Below, piece by piece: positions 35,995-45,201 of a DNA stretch of 64,000 bases. Location of the stretch: NCBI RefSeq assembly GCF_013415845.1, contig NZ_CP058907.1, positions 4,914,501 to 4,978,500 of the forward strand, given 5' to 3'. The notes below the pieces were generated by a model. The model did not search any database and was not told the DNA's origin. It saw nothing but the letters and a program-made list of their open reading frames with translations. Positions within the stretch are counted from its first letter, which is position 1. Each line of letters opens with the position of its first letter. The position numbers were made by a program, and so were the translations under genes. This DNA comes from Rhodopseudomonas palustris (lineage in GTDB: Bacteria > Pseudomonadota > Alphaproteobacteria > Rhizobiales > Xanthobacteraceae).

Positions 35995-36942
35995 CTACTT
36001 CAGCACGCCCTTTTCCTTGAAATACTTGATCGCGCCGGGGTGCAGCGGGACCGGGCTGCCGGCGGCGGCGGTTTCGAGCTTGATGCCCTTGCCGGCGGCG
36101 TGGGCGCTGGCGAGTTCGGGCAGCGATTCGTAGATCAGCTTGGTCATCTGATACGCCAGGTCGTCGGACACTGCGCTCGAGGTCACCAGATAGTTGATCA
36201 CCGCGGCGGTCGGCACGTCCTTGTCCTGCCCCTTATAGGTGCCAGCCGGGATGGTCTCGGCGACGAACGGCGGGCCGATCTTGTCGACGACCTCCTTCGG
36301 CACCGCCACGACGTTGATGTCGGACGAGTTCGACAGGTCCTTCAACGAGGCGACGCCGAGGCCGGCCGACTGCAGCGTGGCGGCGAGCTGGCGGTTCTTC
36401 ATCAGGTCGACGGATTCGGCGAACGGCAGATACTCGATCTTGCCGAGATCCTTGTAGTCCATGCCGGCGGCCTTCAGGATCGCGCGCGAATTCAGCTCGG
36501 TGCCGGATTTCGGCGCGCCGACCGACAGGCTCTTGCCCTTCAGGTCGGCCAGCGTCTTGATCCCGCTTTCGGCCGTCGCAACGATCTGGATGTAGTTCGG
36601 ATAGATCGCGCCGATCACCCGCAGCTTGTCGAGCTTGGCCTTGAAGCCGGCTTCGGCGTCGCCGTCCCAGGCGGCTTTCAGCGAGTCGCCGAGCGAGAAC
36701 GCGATCTCGCCGCGCCCCTGCTGCAGCAGGTTGAGGTTCTCGACCGATGCCTTGGTGGCCTGGACCTGAGCTTTGACGTTGGGAATCTTCTCGCCATAAA
36801 TCTTGGCTATCGCGACGCCGAGCGGATAGTAGACGCCGGAGGTGCCGCCGGTCAGCACGTTGACGAATTGCTGAGCGCGGGCTTGCGGCGCCGCCAGGAC
36901 AATGACCGCAACCGCGGCGACACCAAACAATCTGGCCTTCAT
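35995..36942 (-). CDS. TAXI family TRAP solute-binding protein
   Basis: A 315-residue periplasmic binding protein: signal peptide (LFGVAAVAVIVLAAPQARA), then the TAXI core beginning VNVLTGGTSGVYYPLGVAIAK, the family's defining region, and the SVGAPKSGTELNSRAIL block that lines the ligand site. Delivers a small organic anion to the permease at 33728-35848. The gene order binding protein - permease - DUF1850 on one strand is the standard TAXI set. Confidence 0.94.
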   Translation of the reverse strand: MKARLFGVAAVAVIVLAAPQARAQQFVNVLTGGTSGVYYPLGVAIAKIYGEKIPNVKAQVQATKASVENLNLLQQGRGEIAFSLGDSLKAAWDGDAEAGFKAKLDKLRVIGAIYPNYIQIVATAESGIKTLADLKGKSLSVGAPKSGTELNSRAILKAAGMDYKDLGKIEYLPFAESVDLMKNRQLAATLQSAGLGVASLKDLSNSSDINVVAVPKEVVDKIGPPFVAETIPAGTYKGQDKDVPTAAVINYLVTSSAVSDDLAYQMTKLIYESLPELASAHAAGKGIKLETAAAGSPVPLHPGAIKYFKEKGVLK

Positions 36943-37097
36943 GAACAGTTTTCTCCCTTAAGTTGTTGCTTGGAAAACTGACCGGCCGAACCGCCGCGGT
37001 CAACCCGTCAAATCGGCGGTCCGGGCCGATGGCCGCGGAACCCGAAGGCGGCGGCGCGAATTGTACGTTCCCGTTCAATGCAGCCGAAGAGGTTCGC

Positions 37098-38363
37098 GTG
37101 CCGCCCAGCCCTCCCCAGTCCCTGGCGCGGCCGCTCGACGCGCTGAACTTCTTCCTCGCCGACGTGCGCGACGGCCTCGGGCCATATCTGGCGATCTACC
37201 TGCTGGCCGTGCAGAACTGGAACGAGGCGTCGATCGGGCTGGTGATGTCGATCGCCGCGGCGGCCGGCATCGCAGCCCAGACCCCAGCCGGGGCACTGAT
37301 CGACCGCTCCACCGCCAAGCGCGCACTGATCATCGCGGCCGCCCTGGTTGTGACCGTGGCGTCGGTGGTGCTGCCGTGGCTGGACAGTTTCGTGCTGGTG
37401 GCGGCGACCCAGGCTCTGGCGGCGGCAGCCGGCGCGATCTTTGCGCCCGCCGTGGCGGCGCTAACGCTGGGCATCGTCGGGCCGCGCGCCTTCGCCCGTC
37501 GGACCGGCCGCAACGAAGCCTTCAACCACGCCGGCAACGCGGTGGCGGCGATGCTTGCCGGCGCGTTCGCCTATGGGTTCGGTCCGGGCGTGGTGTTCTG
37601 GCTGATGGCCGCGATGGCGCTCGCCAGCATCTTCGCCACGCTGGCGATCCCAGCCGCGGCGATCGACGATCACGTCGCCCGCGGGCTCGGCGACGATCAC
37701 GAGCGCGGCGCCCATCACGACCAGCCGTCCGGCTTTAAGGTGCTGCTGACGTGCCGGCCGCTCTTGATCTTCGCCGGCGCCACCGTGCTGTTTCACTTCG
37801 CCAATGCGGCGATGCTGCCGCTGGTCGGACAGAAGCTGGCGCTGGTGAACAAGAACCTCGGCACCACGCTGATGTCGGTGTGTATCGTCGCCGCGCAGCT
37901 CGTGATGGTGCCGGTGGCGGCGCTGGTCGGGCACAAGGCCGACGTCTGGGGCCGCAAACCGATCTTCGCCGTCGCGCTCGGCGTGCTGGCGCTGCGCGGC
38001 GCGCTATACCCCCTGTCCGACAATCCGTATTGGCTGGTCGGCGTGCAACTGCTCGACGGCGTCGGCGCCGGCATTTTCGGCGCGCTGTTTCCGCTGGTGG
38101 TGGCCGACCTCACCCACGGCACCGGGCATTTCAACATCAGCCAGGGCGCGATCGCGACGGCCGCAGGCCTCGGCGCCGCGCTGTCGACCGGCTTCGCCGG
38201 ACTGATCGTGGTCAGCGCGGGCTACAGCGCCGCGTTCCTGGCGCTTGCCGGCATCGCTGCTGCGGCGCTGGTGTTGTTCCTGGTGCTGATGCCGGAGACC
38301 CGACAGCAGCAATCGGCGGCACCACCTTCCGCAGCGCCGGAGGCGGTCTCATCCACCGTCTAA
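37098..38363 (+). CDS. Major facilitator superfamily transporter
   Basis: A 421-residue membrane carrier with about twelve hydrophobic segments. The N-terminal half carries NFFLADVRDGLGPYLAIYL and the loop PAGALIDRSTAKR, the MFS motif A region; the second half carries GHKADVWGRKPIF at the equivalent loop. A His-rich stretch (DDHVARGLGDDHERGAHHD) lies in the central loop. The GTG start follows AAGAGG at ideal spacing; upstream codons look non-coding. Substrate unknown; drug or small-metabolite efflux is typical. Confidence 0.9.
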   Translation: MPPSPPQSLARPLDALNFFLADVRDGLGPYLAIYLLAVQNWNEASIGLVMSIAAAAGIAAQTPAGALIDRSTAKRALIIAAALVVTVASVVLPWLDSFVLVAATQALAAAAGAIFAPAVAALTLGIVGPRAFARRTGRNEAFNHAGNAVAAMLAGAFAYGFGPGVVFWLMAAMALASIFATLAIPAAAIDDHVARGLGDDHERGAHHDQPSGFKVLLTCRPLLIFAGATVLFHFANAAMLPLVGQKLALVNKNLGTTLMSVCIVAAQLVMVPVAALVGHKADVWGRKPIFAVALGVLALRGALYPLSDNPYWLVGVQLLDGVGAGIFGALFPLVVADLTHGTGHFNISQGAIATAAGLGAALSTGFAGLIVVSAGYSAAFLALAGIAAAALVLFLVLMPETRQQQSAAPPSAAPEAVSSTV

Positions 38364-38380
38364 AGCTGTCCAGCTGAACG

Positions 38381-38737
38381 TCAGCTCTCGGTGAGCTGCT
38401 TCAAGGTCGCCAGCAGCCGCCGTTCGCTCGCCGGCTTGCCGACATTCGGGACGCCGGCCAGCACGTCGCCGCCATGGCTTTCAGGCTTGTCATAGGCGCT
38501 GGCCACCGCGAACGGCACGTTCTGCGCCTTCAACCTTTCCGCCACCGGCGTGACCAGCTCTTTGCCGAGATTGACGTCGAGCATCGCCACCGAGGGAAGC
38601 TCGGCTTCGAGCAGACGGAGCGCATCCTGCACGGTCGCGACCGGTCCGATGATCCTCCAGCCATCGCCTTCGACCATCCGGACCAGATCCATCGCGATCA
38701 GGAATTCGCCCTCGACGATCAGAACCGTCTTCTGCAC
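38381..38737 (-). CDS. Single-domain response regulator
   Basis: A 118-residue receiver domain with no output domain. The phosphoacceptor is in VAMLDVNLG (about residue 54), and the switch lysine in NVGKPASERRL. The usual acidic pair near the N-terminus is reduced (VEGEFLIA). It lies 9 bases downstream of the HWE kinase gene on the same strand, so the two form a likely phosphorelay pair. Confidence 0.9.
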   Translation of the reverse strand: MQKTVLIVEGEFLIAMDLVRMVEGDGWRIIGPVATVQDALRLLEAELPSVAMLDVNLGKELVTPVAERLKAQNVPFAVASAYDKPESHGGDVLAGVPNVGKPASERRLLATLKQLTES

Positions 38738-38746
38738 AATGCACTT

Positions 38747-39751
38747 TCAACTCGGGAGCGCTTCACTCCTCAGCGGGATGATGATCTCAGCCCGTAAACC
38801 CCCGACGGCGTAATCGAGTTCCGAACGTCCACCGAGGCTGTAGCTGGTCACTGAGCGGATCAGCTCCGTGCCGTAGCCGGTGCTGGTCGGCGGCGCGACC
38901 GCGGGGCCGCCGCTTTCGACCCAGGTCAGCCGCAGTTCACGCCCGGCAGCGTCAACCGCCCAGGTCGCCCGCAGCCGCCCACCAGGCGCGGACAGGGCGC
39001 CGTATTTCGCGGCGTTGGTTGCGAGTTCATGCAAGATCAGGCTGAGCGACCCAAGCGAACGCGGGGCTAGCACCACTGCGGGCCCCGACTCGATCGCGAT
39101 TGCTGCCGGGCCGCCTTTGTAAGGCGCCAGGATCCGCTGCAGCAACTTAAGCAGCGCGGTCTCGTCCTGGGTGACGAACGCCAGGTCTTCGGCCTCCATC
39201 AGAGCGCCGAAGCGGCCGAGAAAGTCGTCCCTGTATTGCTCCGCTGTCCGCCCTTCCGTCGTGGTCTGCCGCGCCAGTGATTGCACCACGCCGAACAGAT
39301 TTTTCATCCGATGCCGCATCTCGCCGAGCAGCAGATCCCTGGCGGCGTCGCGCCGAAACCGGTCGGTGGCATCGACGATCGACAGCAGCATCGAATGGCT
39401 GGCGTTGTCGGGATGGACCAGAGTGCGCGCGGTCAGCAGCATCGTCCGCGGCCCTAGGCCCGGGAAAACGTGATCGACCTGGTAGTTAATCACCGCCGCC
39501 GCCTTGGGAATGACCTCGAGCAACAGCCGTCGCAGGTCGGGGATGTCCCACTGACCGTTGCCGAGTTCGAACAGCGGCTGACCGATGGTCTCGTAGCGAT
39601 CGACCTTGAAGGTTTCGAAAAACGACCGGCTGGCATTCTGCACGGTCAGGCTGGCGTCCAGTACCAGCATCGGATCGACGACCGTGTCGACGATACCTTG
39701 CGCCTGAACGTGGCTGGTACGCAGCAGCCGATAAAGATCTTCCATATTCAT
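38747..39751 (-). CDS. HWE-family sensor histidine kinase with PAS domain
   Basis: A 334-residue cytoplasmic kinase. PAS domain in residues about 15-130 (VVDPMLVLDASLTVQNASRSFF), phosphoacceptor His near residue 147 (GEMRHRMKNLFG), N-box HELATNAAKYGALS, and the W-V-E triplet of the HWE class in LTWVESGG. The catalytic domain ends with GYGTELIRSVTSYSLGG. Alphaproteobacterial HWE kinases often feed single-domain receivers, and one follows directly. The signal is unknown; no light-sensing cysteine motif was recognised in the PAS domain. Confidence 0.92.
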   Translation of the reverse strand: MNMEDLYRLLRTSHVQAQGIVDTVVDPMLVLDASLTVQNASRSFFETFKVDRYETIGQPLFELGNGQWDIPDLRRLLLEVIPKAAAVINYQVDHVFPGLGPRTMLLTARTLVHPDNASHSMLLSIVDATDRFRRDAARDLLLGEMRHRMKNLFGVVQSLARQTTTEGRTAEQYRDDFLGRFGALMEAEDLAFVTQDETALLKLLQRILAPYKGGPAAIAIESGPAVVLAPRSLGSLSLILHELATNAAKYGALSAPGGRLRATWAVDAAGRELRLTWVESGGPAVAPPTSTGYGTELIRSVTSYSLGGRSELDYAVGGLRAEIIIPLRSEALPS

Positions 39752-39927
39752 GCTGACCGAACCCGAGACGCGGCCGCGAAAAGCTATAGAGAAACTTCGC
39801 CGGTCACAATCCGGAAACTCGGACGATGCTGGATACGATTCGGCAGTTTAGTGTCGAGAGAGTTTCATCCGCTCCTGCTAAGCTGCTCCGATCGTAGCCC
39901 GCGAGGCGAGACGCAAGAGTACCCCCG

Positions 39928-41532
39928 ATGCCGTCTCCCCCTTTTGACCCGTTCGCATTCGACCGCCGCACCGTGCTGCGCGGTGCGCTCGGCGCCGGGC
40001 TGATCGGTATCGTGCCGGTCAGCGCCGGGGCAGCCGCGCCGGTCTTGTTCTCCACCGATCCGTTCACGCTCGGCGTCGCGTCCGGTGATCCGGCGCCGGA
40101 CGGTTTCGTGCTGTGGACGCGGCTGGCGCCTGAACCGCTGAAGTCCCGCGGAGGGATGAGCGCCCAGCCGGTCGAAGTGACGGTGGAGATCGCCGACGAT
40201 CCGGCAATGACCCGGATCCTGCGCAGCGAGCGCACGACCGCCTATCTCGAACTGGCGCATTCAGTGCATGTCGAGATCGAAGGTTTGGCGCCCGGGCGCG
40301 ACTACTTCTACCGCTTCCGCGCCGGCGGCGTCGACAGCCCGATCGGCCGCGCCCGCACCTTGCCGGCGCCGGACGCGACGCCGCAGCAGCTCCGCTTTGC
40401 CTCGGCCGGCTGCCAGCGCTGGGAGGGCGGCTACTATTCGGCGTGGCGCGCGATCGCCGAGGATCAGCTCGACTTCGTGTTCCACTACGGCGACTACATC
40501 TACGAATACGGCTTCGCGGCCACCGACAAGAACGACTCGCCCTGGCCGCGCACGATGCCGAAGGACTTTGCCACCTGCTACACGCTGACCGACTATCGCC
40601 GCCGCTACGCGTTGTACAAGTCCGATCCTGATCTGAAAGCCGCGCACGCCTCCTGCCCATTCCTGATCAGCTTCGACGACCACGAGATCGTCAACAACTG
40701 GGCGAGCGACAGCGATCCGAAGCAGACTCCTCCGGAGGCGTTCCTGTTTCGCCGCGCGATGGCGCTGCAAGCCTGGTACGAGCACATGCCGGTGCGCCGG
40801 GCGCAGCGTCCGCGTGGACCGGACGTGCTGGCATATCGCGGCTTTCGCTTCGGCACACTGGCCGACGTCGCGGTGCTCGACACCCGGCAACATCGCTCAC
40901 GCCAACCGTGCGGAGACGGCTTCCTGGCGGGCTGCGCCGAAGCCGATCCGGCCGACCGCACCATGCTCGGCGCCGCACAGGAGCAATGGCTCGCCGCGCG
41001 GCTGAAGCAAAGCGATGCCACTTGGCGCGTGCTGGCGCAGCAGGTGCTGTTCGCGCCGTTCGACTGGCGCGGCTTTCCTAAGATCGAGGACAAAGGCGAG
41101 CCGGTGTTTGATGTCGACACCTGGAACGGCGCCACCGCGGCGCGCGACCGGGTGATCGCGATGCTCGACGAAGCCAAGGCCAGCAATGCCGTGGTGCTGA
41201 GCGGCGATCTGCACCGCGCGCTGGCGCTCGAACTGCATCGCGACGCACGCAATCCCAACTCGCCGTGCGTCGGCGTCGAGTTTCTCTCGACGTCGATCTC
41301 ATCCGTCGGCGGCGCGCCGCCGGACGACGCAGCGATGGCCACGATGCATCGCAACAATCCCCAGCTGAAGTTCTTCAGCGATCAGCGCGGCTATACGCGC
41401 CACACCGTGACGCCACAGCAATGGCTGGCGGACTTCCGCGCGATCGACAGCATCGCCGTACCGGGACACCCCGCGCAGACGATCCGCTCGCTCGTCGTCG
41501 AAGCCGGCCGTCCCGGACTCATCACTCGCTAA
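39928..41532 (+). CDS. phoD: Alkaline phosphatase D (PhoD family), Tat-exported
   Basis: A 534-residue periplasmic metallophosphatase or phosphodiesterase. Twin-arginine signal DRRTVLRGALGAG, then the PhoD N-terminal domain (FTLGVASGDPAPDGFVLWTRLA) and the catalytic domain with CQRWEGGYYSAWR, FHYGDYIYEYG, the FDDHEIVNNW metal site and the VVLSGDLHRAL site. These bind Fe and Ca in characterised PhoD enzymes. It would release phosphate from organic esters. No Pho box was found by eye in the 175 bases upstream, which are shared with the divergent kinase gene. Confidence 0.93.
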   Translation: MPSPPFDPFAFDRRTVLRGALGAGLIGIVPVSAGAAAPVLFSTDPFTLGVASGDPAPDGFVLWTRLAPEPLKSRGGMSAQPVEVTVEIADDPAMTRILRSERTTAYLELAHSVHVEIEGLAPGRDYFYRFRAGGVDSPIGRARTLPAPDATPQQLRFASAGCQRWEGGYYSAWRAIAEDQLDFVFHYGDYIYEYGFAATDKNDSPWPRTMPKDFATCYTLTDYRRRYALYKSDPDLKAAHASCPFLISFDDHEIVNNWASDSDPKQTPPEAFLFRRAMALQAWYEHMPVRRAQRPRGPDVLAYRGFRFGTLADVAVLDTRQHRSRQPCGDGFLAGCAEADPADRTMLGAAQEQWLAARLKQSDATWRVLAQQVLFAPFDWRGFPKIEDKGEPVFDVDTWNGATAARDRVIAMLDEAKASNAVVLSGDLHRALALELHRDARNPNSPCVGVEFLSTSISSVGGAPPDDAAMATMHRNNPQLKFFSDQRGYTRHTVTPQQWLADFRAIDSIAVPGHPAQTIRSLVVEAGRPGLITR

Positions 41533-41667
41533 CGACGATCGTAGGAGACCGCGCCGCCGCGTGTGGCCGCGCTGGTCCTCGCCGAATCGCGCGCATAGGA
41601 TCATGCTGGCCGCTCAACGAAGCTGGCCGCGCTGCCCGCAGCGCGGGATGATGCTCCAAGGGATTAG

Positions 41668-42675
41668 ATGATCGAACCCCTCTATCCGCGATCGCGTATC
41701 AGCCGGCGCAGCATTCTGCGCGGAGCGGCCGCGATCGCCACCCTGCCGCTGCTGCCGCGCCTCGCGCGCGCCGCCGGCTGGCCGACCCGGCAGGTGACGC
41801 TGGTCGTGCCGTTCACCTCCGGCGGCACCACCGACATGCTGGCCCGGTTGATCGCGGCCCGACTCTCGGAGCATTACGGCCAGTCCTTTGTCATCGACAA
41901 TCGCAGCGGCGAGAGCGGCAATATCGCGGCTTCCTACGTCGCCAAGGTGCCTGCGGACGGCTACACCTTCATCATCGGCACGCCCGGCATCCACGCCACC
42001 AATCGCCTCGTGTATCGGACCATGGGCTACGATCCGGCCACCGACTTCACCCCGGTGATCGTGATCGCCCGCGTCCCGAACCTGTTGTCGGTGACCAAAT
42101 CGCTGCCGGTGACCAGCGTCGCGGACCTGATCAGCTACGCGCGGCAGCGCCCGCGCGAACTGTTCTATGGCGTGTCGGCGCTGGGCTCGACCGGGCATCT
42201 GTCGACCGAACTGTTCAAGACCATGACGGGCGTCGAGATCACGGCGGTGCCGTACAAGGGATCGGCACCGATGCTGCGCGATCTCGCGGAAGGCCGCGTG
42301 CATCTCACCATCGACAATCTGCCGGCTTCCAAACCGCTGCTCGAGGCAGGCGAGATCCGTCCGCTCGCGGTGACCACCGCCAAGCGCTGGCCGCCGCTGT
42401 CGCACCTGCCGACCATCGCGGAAGCCGGCGTGCCGGGCTACGAGACCGCCTCCTGGTTCACCATCGGGGCGCCCCGCGGCACGCCGACGGAGATCGTCAC
42501 CAGCCTCAACACCACAGTCGCGGCGTTCCTCGGCAGCGACAGCGGGACGGCGAAACTCCGCGAGATCGGTGCCGAGCCGGGCGGCGGGTCACCCCAAGAT
42601 ATGCAGCGTCACGTCGAGGCCGAAATTGCGCGCTGGGAAAAAGTGGCGAAGACCGCCGGAATTGCGCCGCTGTAG
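41668..42675 (+). CDS. Bug/TctC family extracytoplasmic solute-binding protein
   Basis: A 335-residue periplasmic binding protein. Its signal has a twin-arginine pattern (SRRSILRGAAAIATLPLLP). The mature part starts WPTRQVTLVVPFTSGGTTD, the Bug/TctC hallmark, with SGNIAASYVAKVPADGYTF next. Bug proteins bind carboxylates and usually serve TctAB permeases; no tctAB genes adjoin, so the partner is elsewhere or absent. An orphan binding protein, as is common in this group. Confidence 0.92.
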   Translation: MIEPLYPRSRISRRSILRGAAAIATLPLLPRLARAAGWPTRQVTLVVPFTSGGTTDMLARLIAARLSEHYGQSFVIDNRSGESGNIAASYVAKVPADGYTFIIGTPGIHATNRLVYRTMGYDPATDFTPVIVIARVPNLLSVTKSLPVTSVADLISYARQRPRELFYGVSALGSTGHLSTELFKTMTGVEITAVPYKGSAPMLRDLAEGRVHLTIDNLPASKPLLEAGEIRPLAVTTAKRWPPLSHLPTIAEAGVPGYETASWFTIGAPRGTPTEIVTSLNTTVAAFLGSDSGTAKLREIGAEPGGGSPQDMQRHVEAEIARWEKVAKTAGIAPL

Positions 42676-42916
42676 CTACGCCGCGACCGTCGCAACGTGT
42701 GCAGATTTGATCTCCGACGAATGAGTGCGGCGTTGTGATTGCGACCGGCGCGTGACACCTAAACCCATCACATCGCCCACCTTTCAAAAGATTGCATTTG
42801 AATCATAGGCATCCATTTAACCCTACCTGGGACTTAGTGTGGGTTTCGGTTTAATTCCACATTTTGAACTCTCTCCAACCCCTAAAGTTTGGCGCGTTAT
42901 TTCGGGGGGTGGACCA

Positions 42917-44131
42917 ATGAGAGCAACGACGGAAGCGGAAGTGTGCGTACCTGCAGGCGGTTTCGGCCGCCGCAAGGTGGCGCCGCGCGCGTGTATCGTC
43001 GATCGCAAGCCGCACTTGCGGGCTTTCCTGGCCGACGCGCTGGAGGAGTTCCGATTCGTGACGGGGGAATGCGCCGGCGCGCTGGAACTGCCAGCGCGGC
43101 TCGCCGAACATCAGCCCGACCTGCTGGTGATCGGCTCGAGCGTCGATGGCGTCGAGGCGGAAGCGATTCTCGATACGCTCGCGACAACCTGTTTTACCGG
43201 CAGTGTGCTGACGATCGCGCCGCGCGAGACCATCATGTCGGACGCGATCCGCCAGCACGGCGTCGCGCGCGGCTTGAGGATGCTGCCGCCGCTGGCAACA
43301 CCCTTCAGCGTGCACACGCTGAGCCTCAGCCTCGCTCCGCTGTTGCCGCAGGAGCCGGCGCCGGAGCCCGAGATCGACGTCGCCGAGGCGCTCAAGGCCG
43401 GTTGGCTAGAGCTGTGGTATCAGCGCTGCGTCGATGCGCATTCGCTGACCCCGCAGGGCGCCGAGGCGCTGCTGCGGATGCGACATCCGAACTGGGGCGT
43501 GGTGTCGCCCTCGGCATTCCTGCCCGACGGCAACGATCCGCATTTCCGCGCGCTCTCCGAATTCGTGGTGAAACGCGCGATCGCCGACTGGCACTATCTG
43601 CTCGACCACCAGGGCCCGGTCGACCTGTCGATCAACCTGCCGGTGAGCTTTCTCGGCAATGAGCGCGCGCTCGACGATCTCTCGGCCTGGGTGCCGCAGC
43701 ATCCGGCGTTCGGCGGTCTGATCATCGAGATCGACGCCTCCGAGATCGTCGACCATCTGGACGAGATGGCGGAAATCAGTCGGCGACTGCGGCTGCGCAA
43801 CGTCGCGATCGCGATCGACAAGGTCGGCGCCGACTGGCCGGCGCTGATGCACCTCGACACCTTCCCGTTCGTCGAACTGAAGGTCGACCGTTCGTTCGTC
43901 ACCGGCTGCGCCGACGACCGGCTGAAACGCTCGGTGTGCAAGCGGATTGTCGAACTCGCCGGCGACTATGGCGCGCGCTGCACCGCGACGGGAATCGAGA
44001 CCCGCGCCGACTTCCAGGCCGCGCACGAGCTCGGCTTCGACAAGATGCAGGGCTATCTGTTCGGCAAGCCGATGGGTCTGAAGAAATTCGCCCGCGCCGC
44101 ACACGCGCGCCCGGTGGCGATGCAGGATTGA
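42917..44131 (+). CDS. Receiver-like plus degenerate EAL-domain protein
   Basis: A 404-residue protein. Residues about 20-135 look like a receiver domain, but the phosphoacceptor strand reads DLLVIGSSVDG with no aspartate at the usual place. The EAL domain follows: EALLRMRHP and LSINLPVSF are kept, but the metal pair DDFG is IDKVG and the general E-G-V-E-T is ATGIET. Loss of these residues argues against c-di-GMP hydrolysis and for ligand binding or scaffolding (inference). The start follows GGGGGGTGGA closely. Orphan. Confidence 0.85.
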   Translation: MRATTEAEVCVPAGGFGRRKVAPRACIVDRKPHLRAFLADALEEFRFVTGECAGALELPARLAEHQPDLLVIGSSVDGVEAEAILDTLATTCFTGSVLTIAPRETIMSDAIRQHGVARGLRMLPPLATPFSVHTLSLSLAPLLPQEPAPEPEIDVAEALKAGWLELWYQRCVDAHSLTPQGAEALLRMRHPNWGVVSPSAFLPDGNDPHFRALSEFVVKRAIADWHYLLDHQGPVDLSINLPVSFLGNERALDDLSAWVPQHPAFGGLIIEIDASEIVDHLDEMAEISRRLRLRNVAIAIDKVGADWPALMHLDTFPFVELKVDRSFVTGCADDRLKRSVCKRIVELAGDYGARCTATGIETRADFQAAHELGFDKMQGYLFGKPMGLKKFARAAHARPVAMQD

Positions 44132-44147
44132 GCGCGTTCGCGTCGCG

Positions 44148-44636
44148 TCAGTCGAACGTCATTTCCAGGCACTTCGAGACGTCGTCGCCGAGTCCCGACG
44201 CGATGGTGACGCAGCCGCGGACCCGGCGCTGCTTGGTGTCGGCGGCCCAAACCACATAGCCGCCGGCGCCGAAGAACGCGTTGGTGTTGGCAGGCTCGGT
44301 CTCGGCGCCGTCGAACTGATAGTCGCCGTCGACATCGAAGATTCGCGGACGGCGGAAACAGCCGCCGTCGGTCTGGACGTTGATCACTTCCTTGTTGTCG
44401 CGCGTCATCGCCAGGCTGACGGCACAGCGGAAGTATTCCGACGTCTTGGTATTGAACAGATACGCGTAGGACCGGCAGGTGGCGGTGACCAGCTTGCCCG
44501 GGCTCAGGCCGCGGCTGCAGGAGATGTGCTGATTGTTGCTGAGCCGGTACTCGTCGGCGGAGGCCGGCGCCGCTGCGGCCAGCGACGCCAATCCGGCGAT
44601 CAGCATCGCGCCGATCGAAAGGCCCTGCACCTGCAT
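44148..44636 (-). CDS. Exported hypothetical protein
   Basis: A 162-residue secreted protein of unknown role. A signal peptide (GLSIGAMLIAGLASLAAAAPASA) is followed by a mature part with five or six cysteines (ISCSRGL, ATCRSY, FRCAV, GGCFRR, RGCVT, SKCLEM) that could form disulfides. It contains DVDGDYQFDGAE, a calcium-loop-like acidic segment. The ATG at 44636 was chosen for the signal peptide; the frame is open 84 bases upstream. No family recognised. Confidence 0.75.
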   Translation of the reverse strand: MQVQGLSIGAMLIAGLASLAAAAPASADEYRLSNNQHISCSRGLSPGKLVTATCRSYAYLFNTKTSEYFRCAVSLAMTRDNKEVINVQTDGGCFRRPRIFDVDGDYQFDGAETEPANTNAFFGAGGYVVWAADTKQRRVRGCVTIASGLGDDVSKCLEMTFD

Positions 44637-44821
44637 CGTCGTCCTCCCGCTGCGATCGTCGCGCGTGAACGGCGACTCGGTGCCCGAACCATAGCGGCGC
44701 GCCGACATGGGTAAAATCACAAAGTCGAACCAAACGGCGCTGACATCCGACCGACATCAGCATGCGGCATTGTTGACCGCAACTGATTGTTCGTGATTTG
44801 TTCAGAGACGGCCGCGCAGCA

Positions 44822-44850
44822 CGATGGTCGACCGACTCGGTCGACCATCG
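44822..44850. promoter_or_regulatory. Perfect 12-bp inverted repeat upstream of exported protein gene
   Basis: CGATGGTCGACC (44822-44833), spacer GACTC, GGTCGACCATCG (44839-44850). It ends 29 bases before the ATG at 44880. It could be a regulator's operator or a 5'-UTR hairpin; no T-tract follows. Confidence 0.6.
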
Positions 44851-44879
44851 CCCGGCGTGCTCTGTTTGGAGCCTCAGCG

Positions 44880-45182
44880 ATGACCTCGTTTCGCACCACC
44901 CTGCTGATCACCGCCGCGAGCCTTGCGGCGCTGACGTCGGTCGCTCACGCCGACGCCGGCGAACCGTGGGTGCTGACACCGGACAAGGGCTACGGCTACA
45001 CCCGCGACGGCAAGACGCTGACCTACAAGATGGGCACCAGCAACGCCAAGGAGCTGTTCAAGGGCGCCAAGAAAGTCCCGCGCGAGACGCTGTTCTTTAT
45101 CGGCGCCAACGGCCAGCTCTATATGCGCTCCGGGCCGTTCCTCGAAGGCGACGGCAACTTCAAGTTCGGCGCCGATCAGTAG
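44880..45182 (+). CDS. Small exported hypothetical protein
   Basis: A 100-residue secreted protein: signal peptide (FRTTLLITAASLAALTSVAHA), then a basic, glycine-rich mature part (PWVLTPDKGYGYTRDGKTL, KELFKGAKKVPRETLFFIG) and no cysteines. No known family. The gene has its own upstream palindrome and is convergent with the next gene. Confidence 0.75.
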   Translation: MTSFRTTLLITAASLAALTSVAHADAGEPWVLTPDKGYGYTRDGKTLTYKMGTSNAKELFKGAKKVPRETLFFIGANGQLYMRSGPFLEGDGNFKFGADQ

Positions 45183-45201
45183 CGCCGAACGCGATCGCGC
45201 T

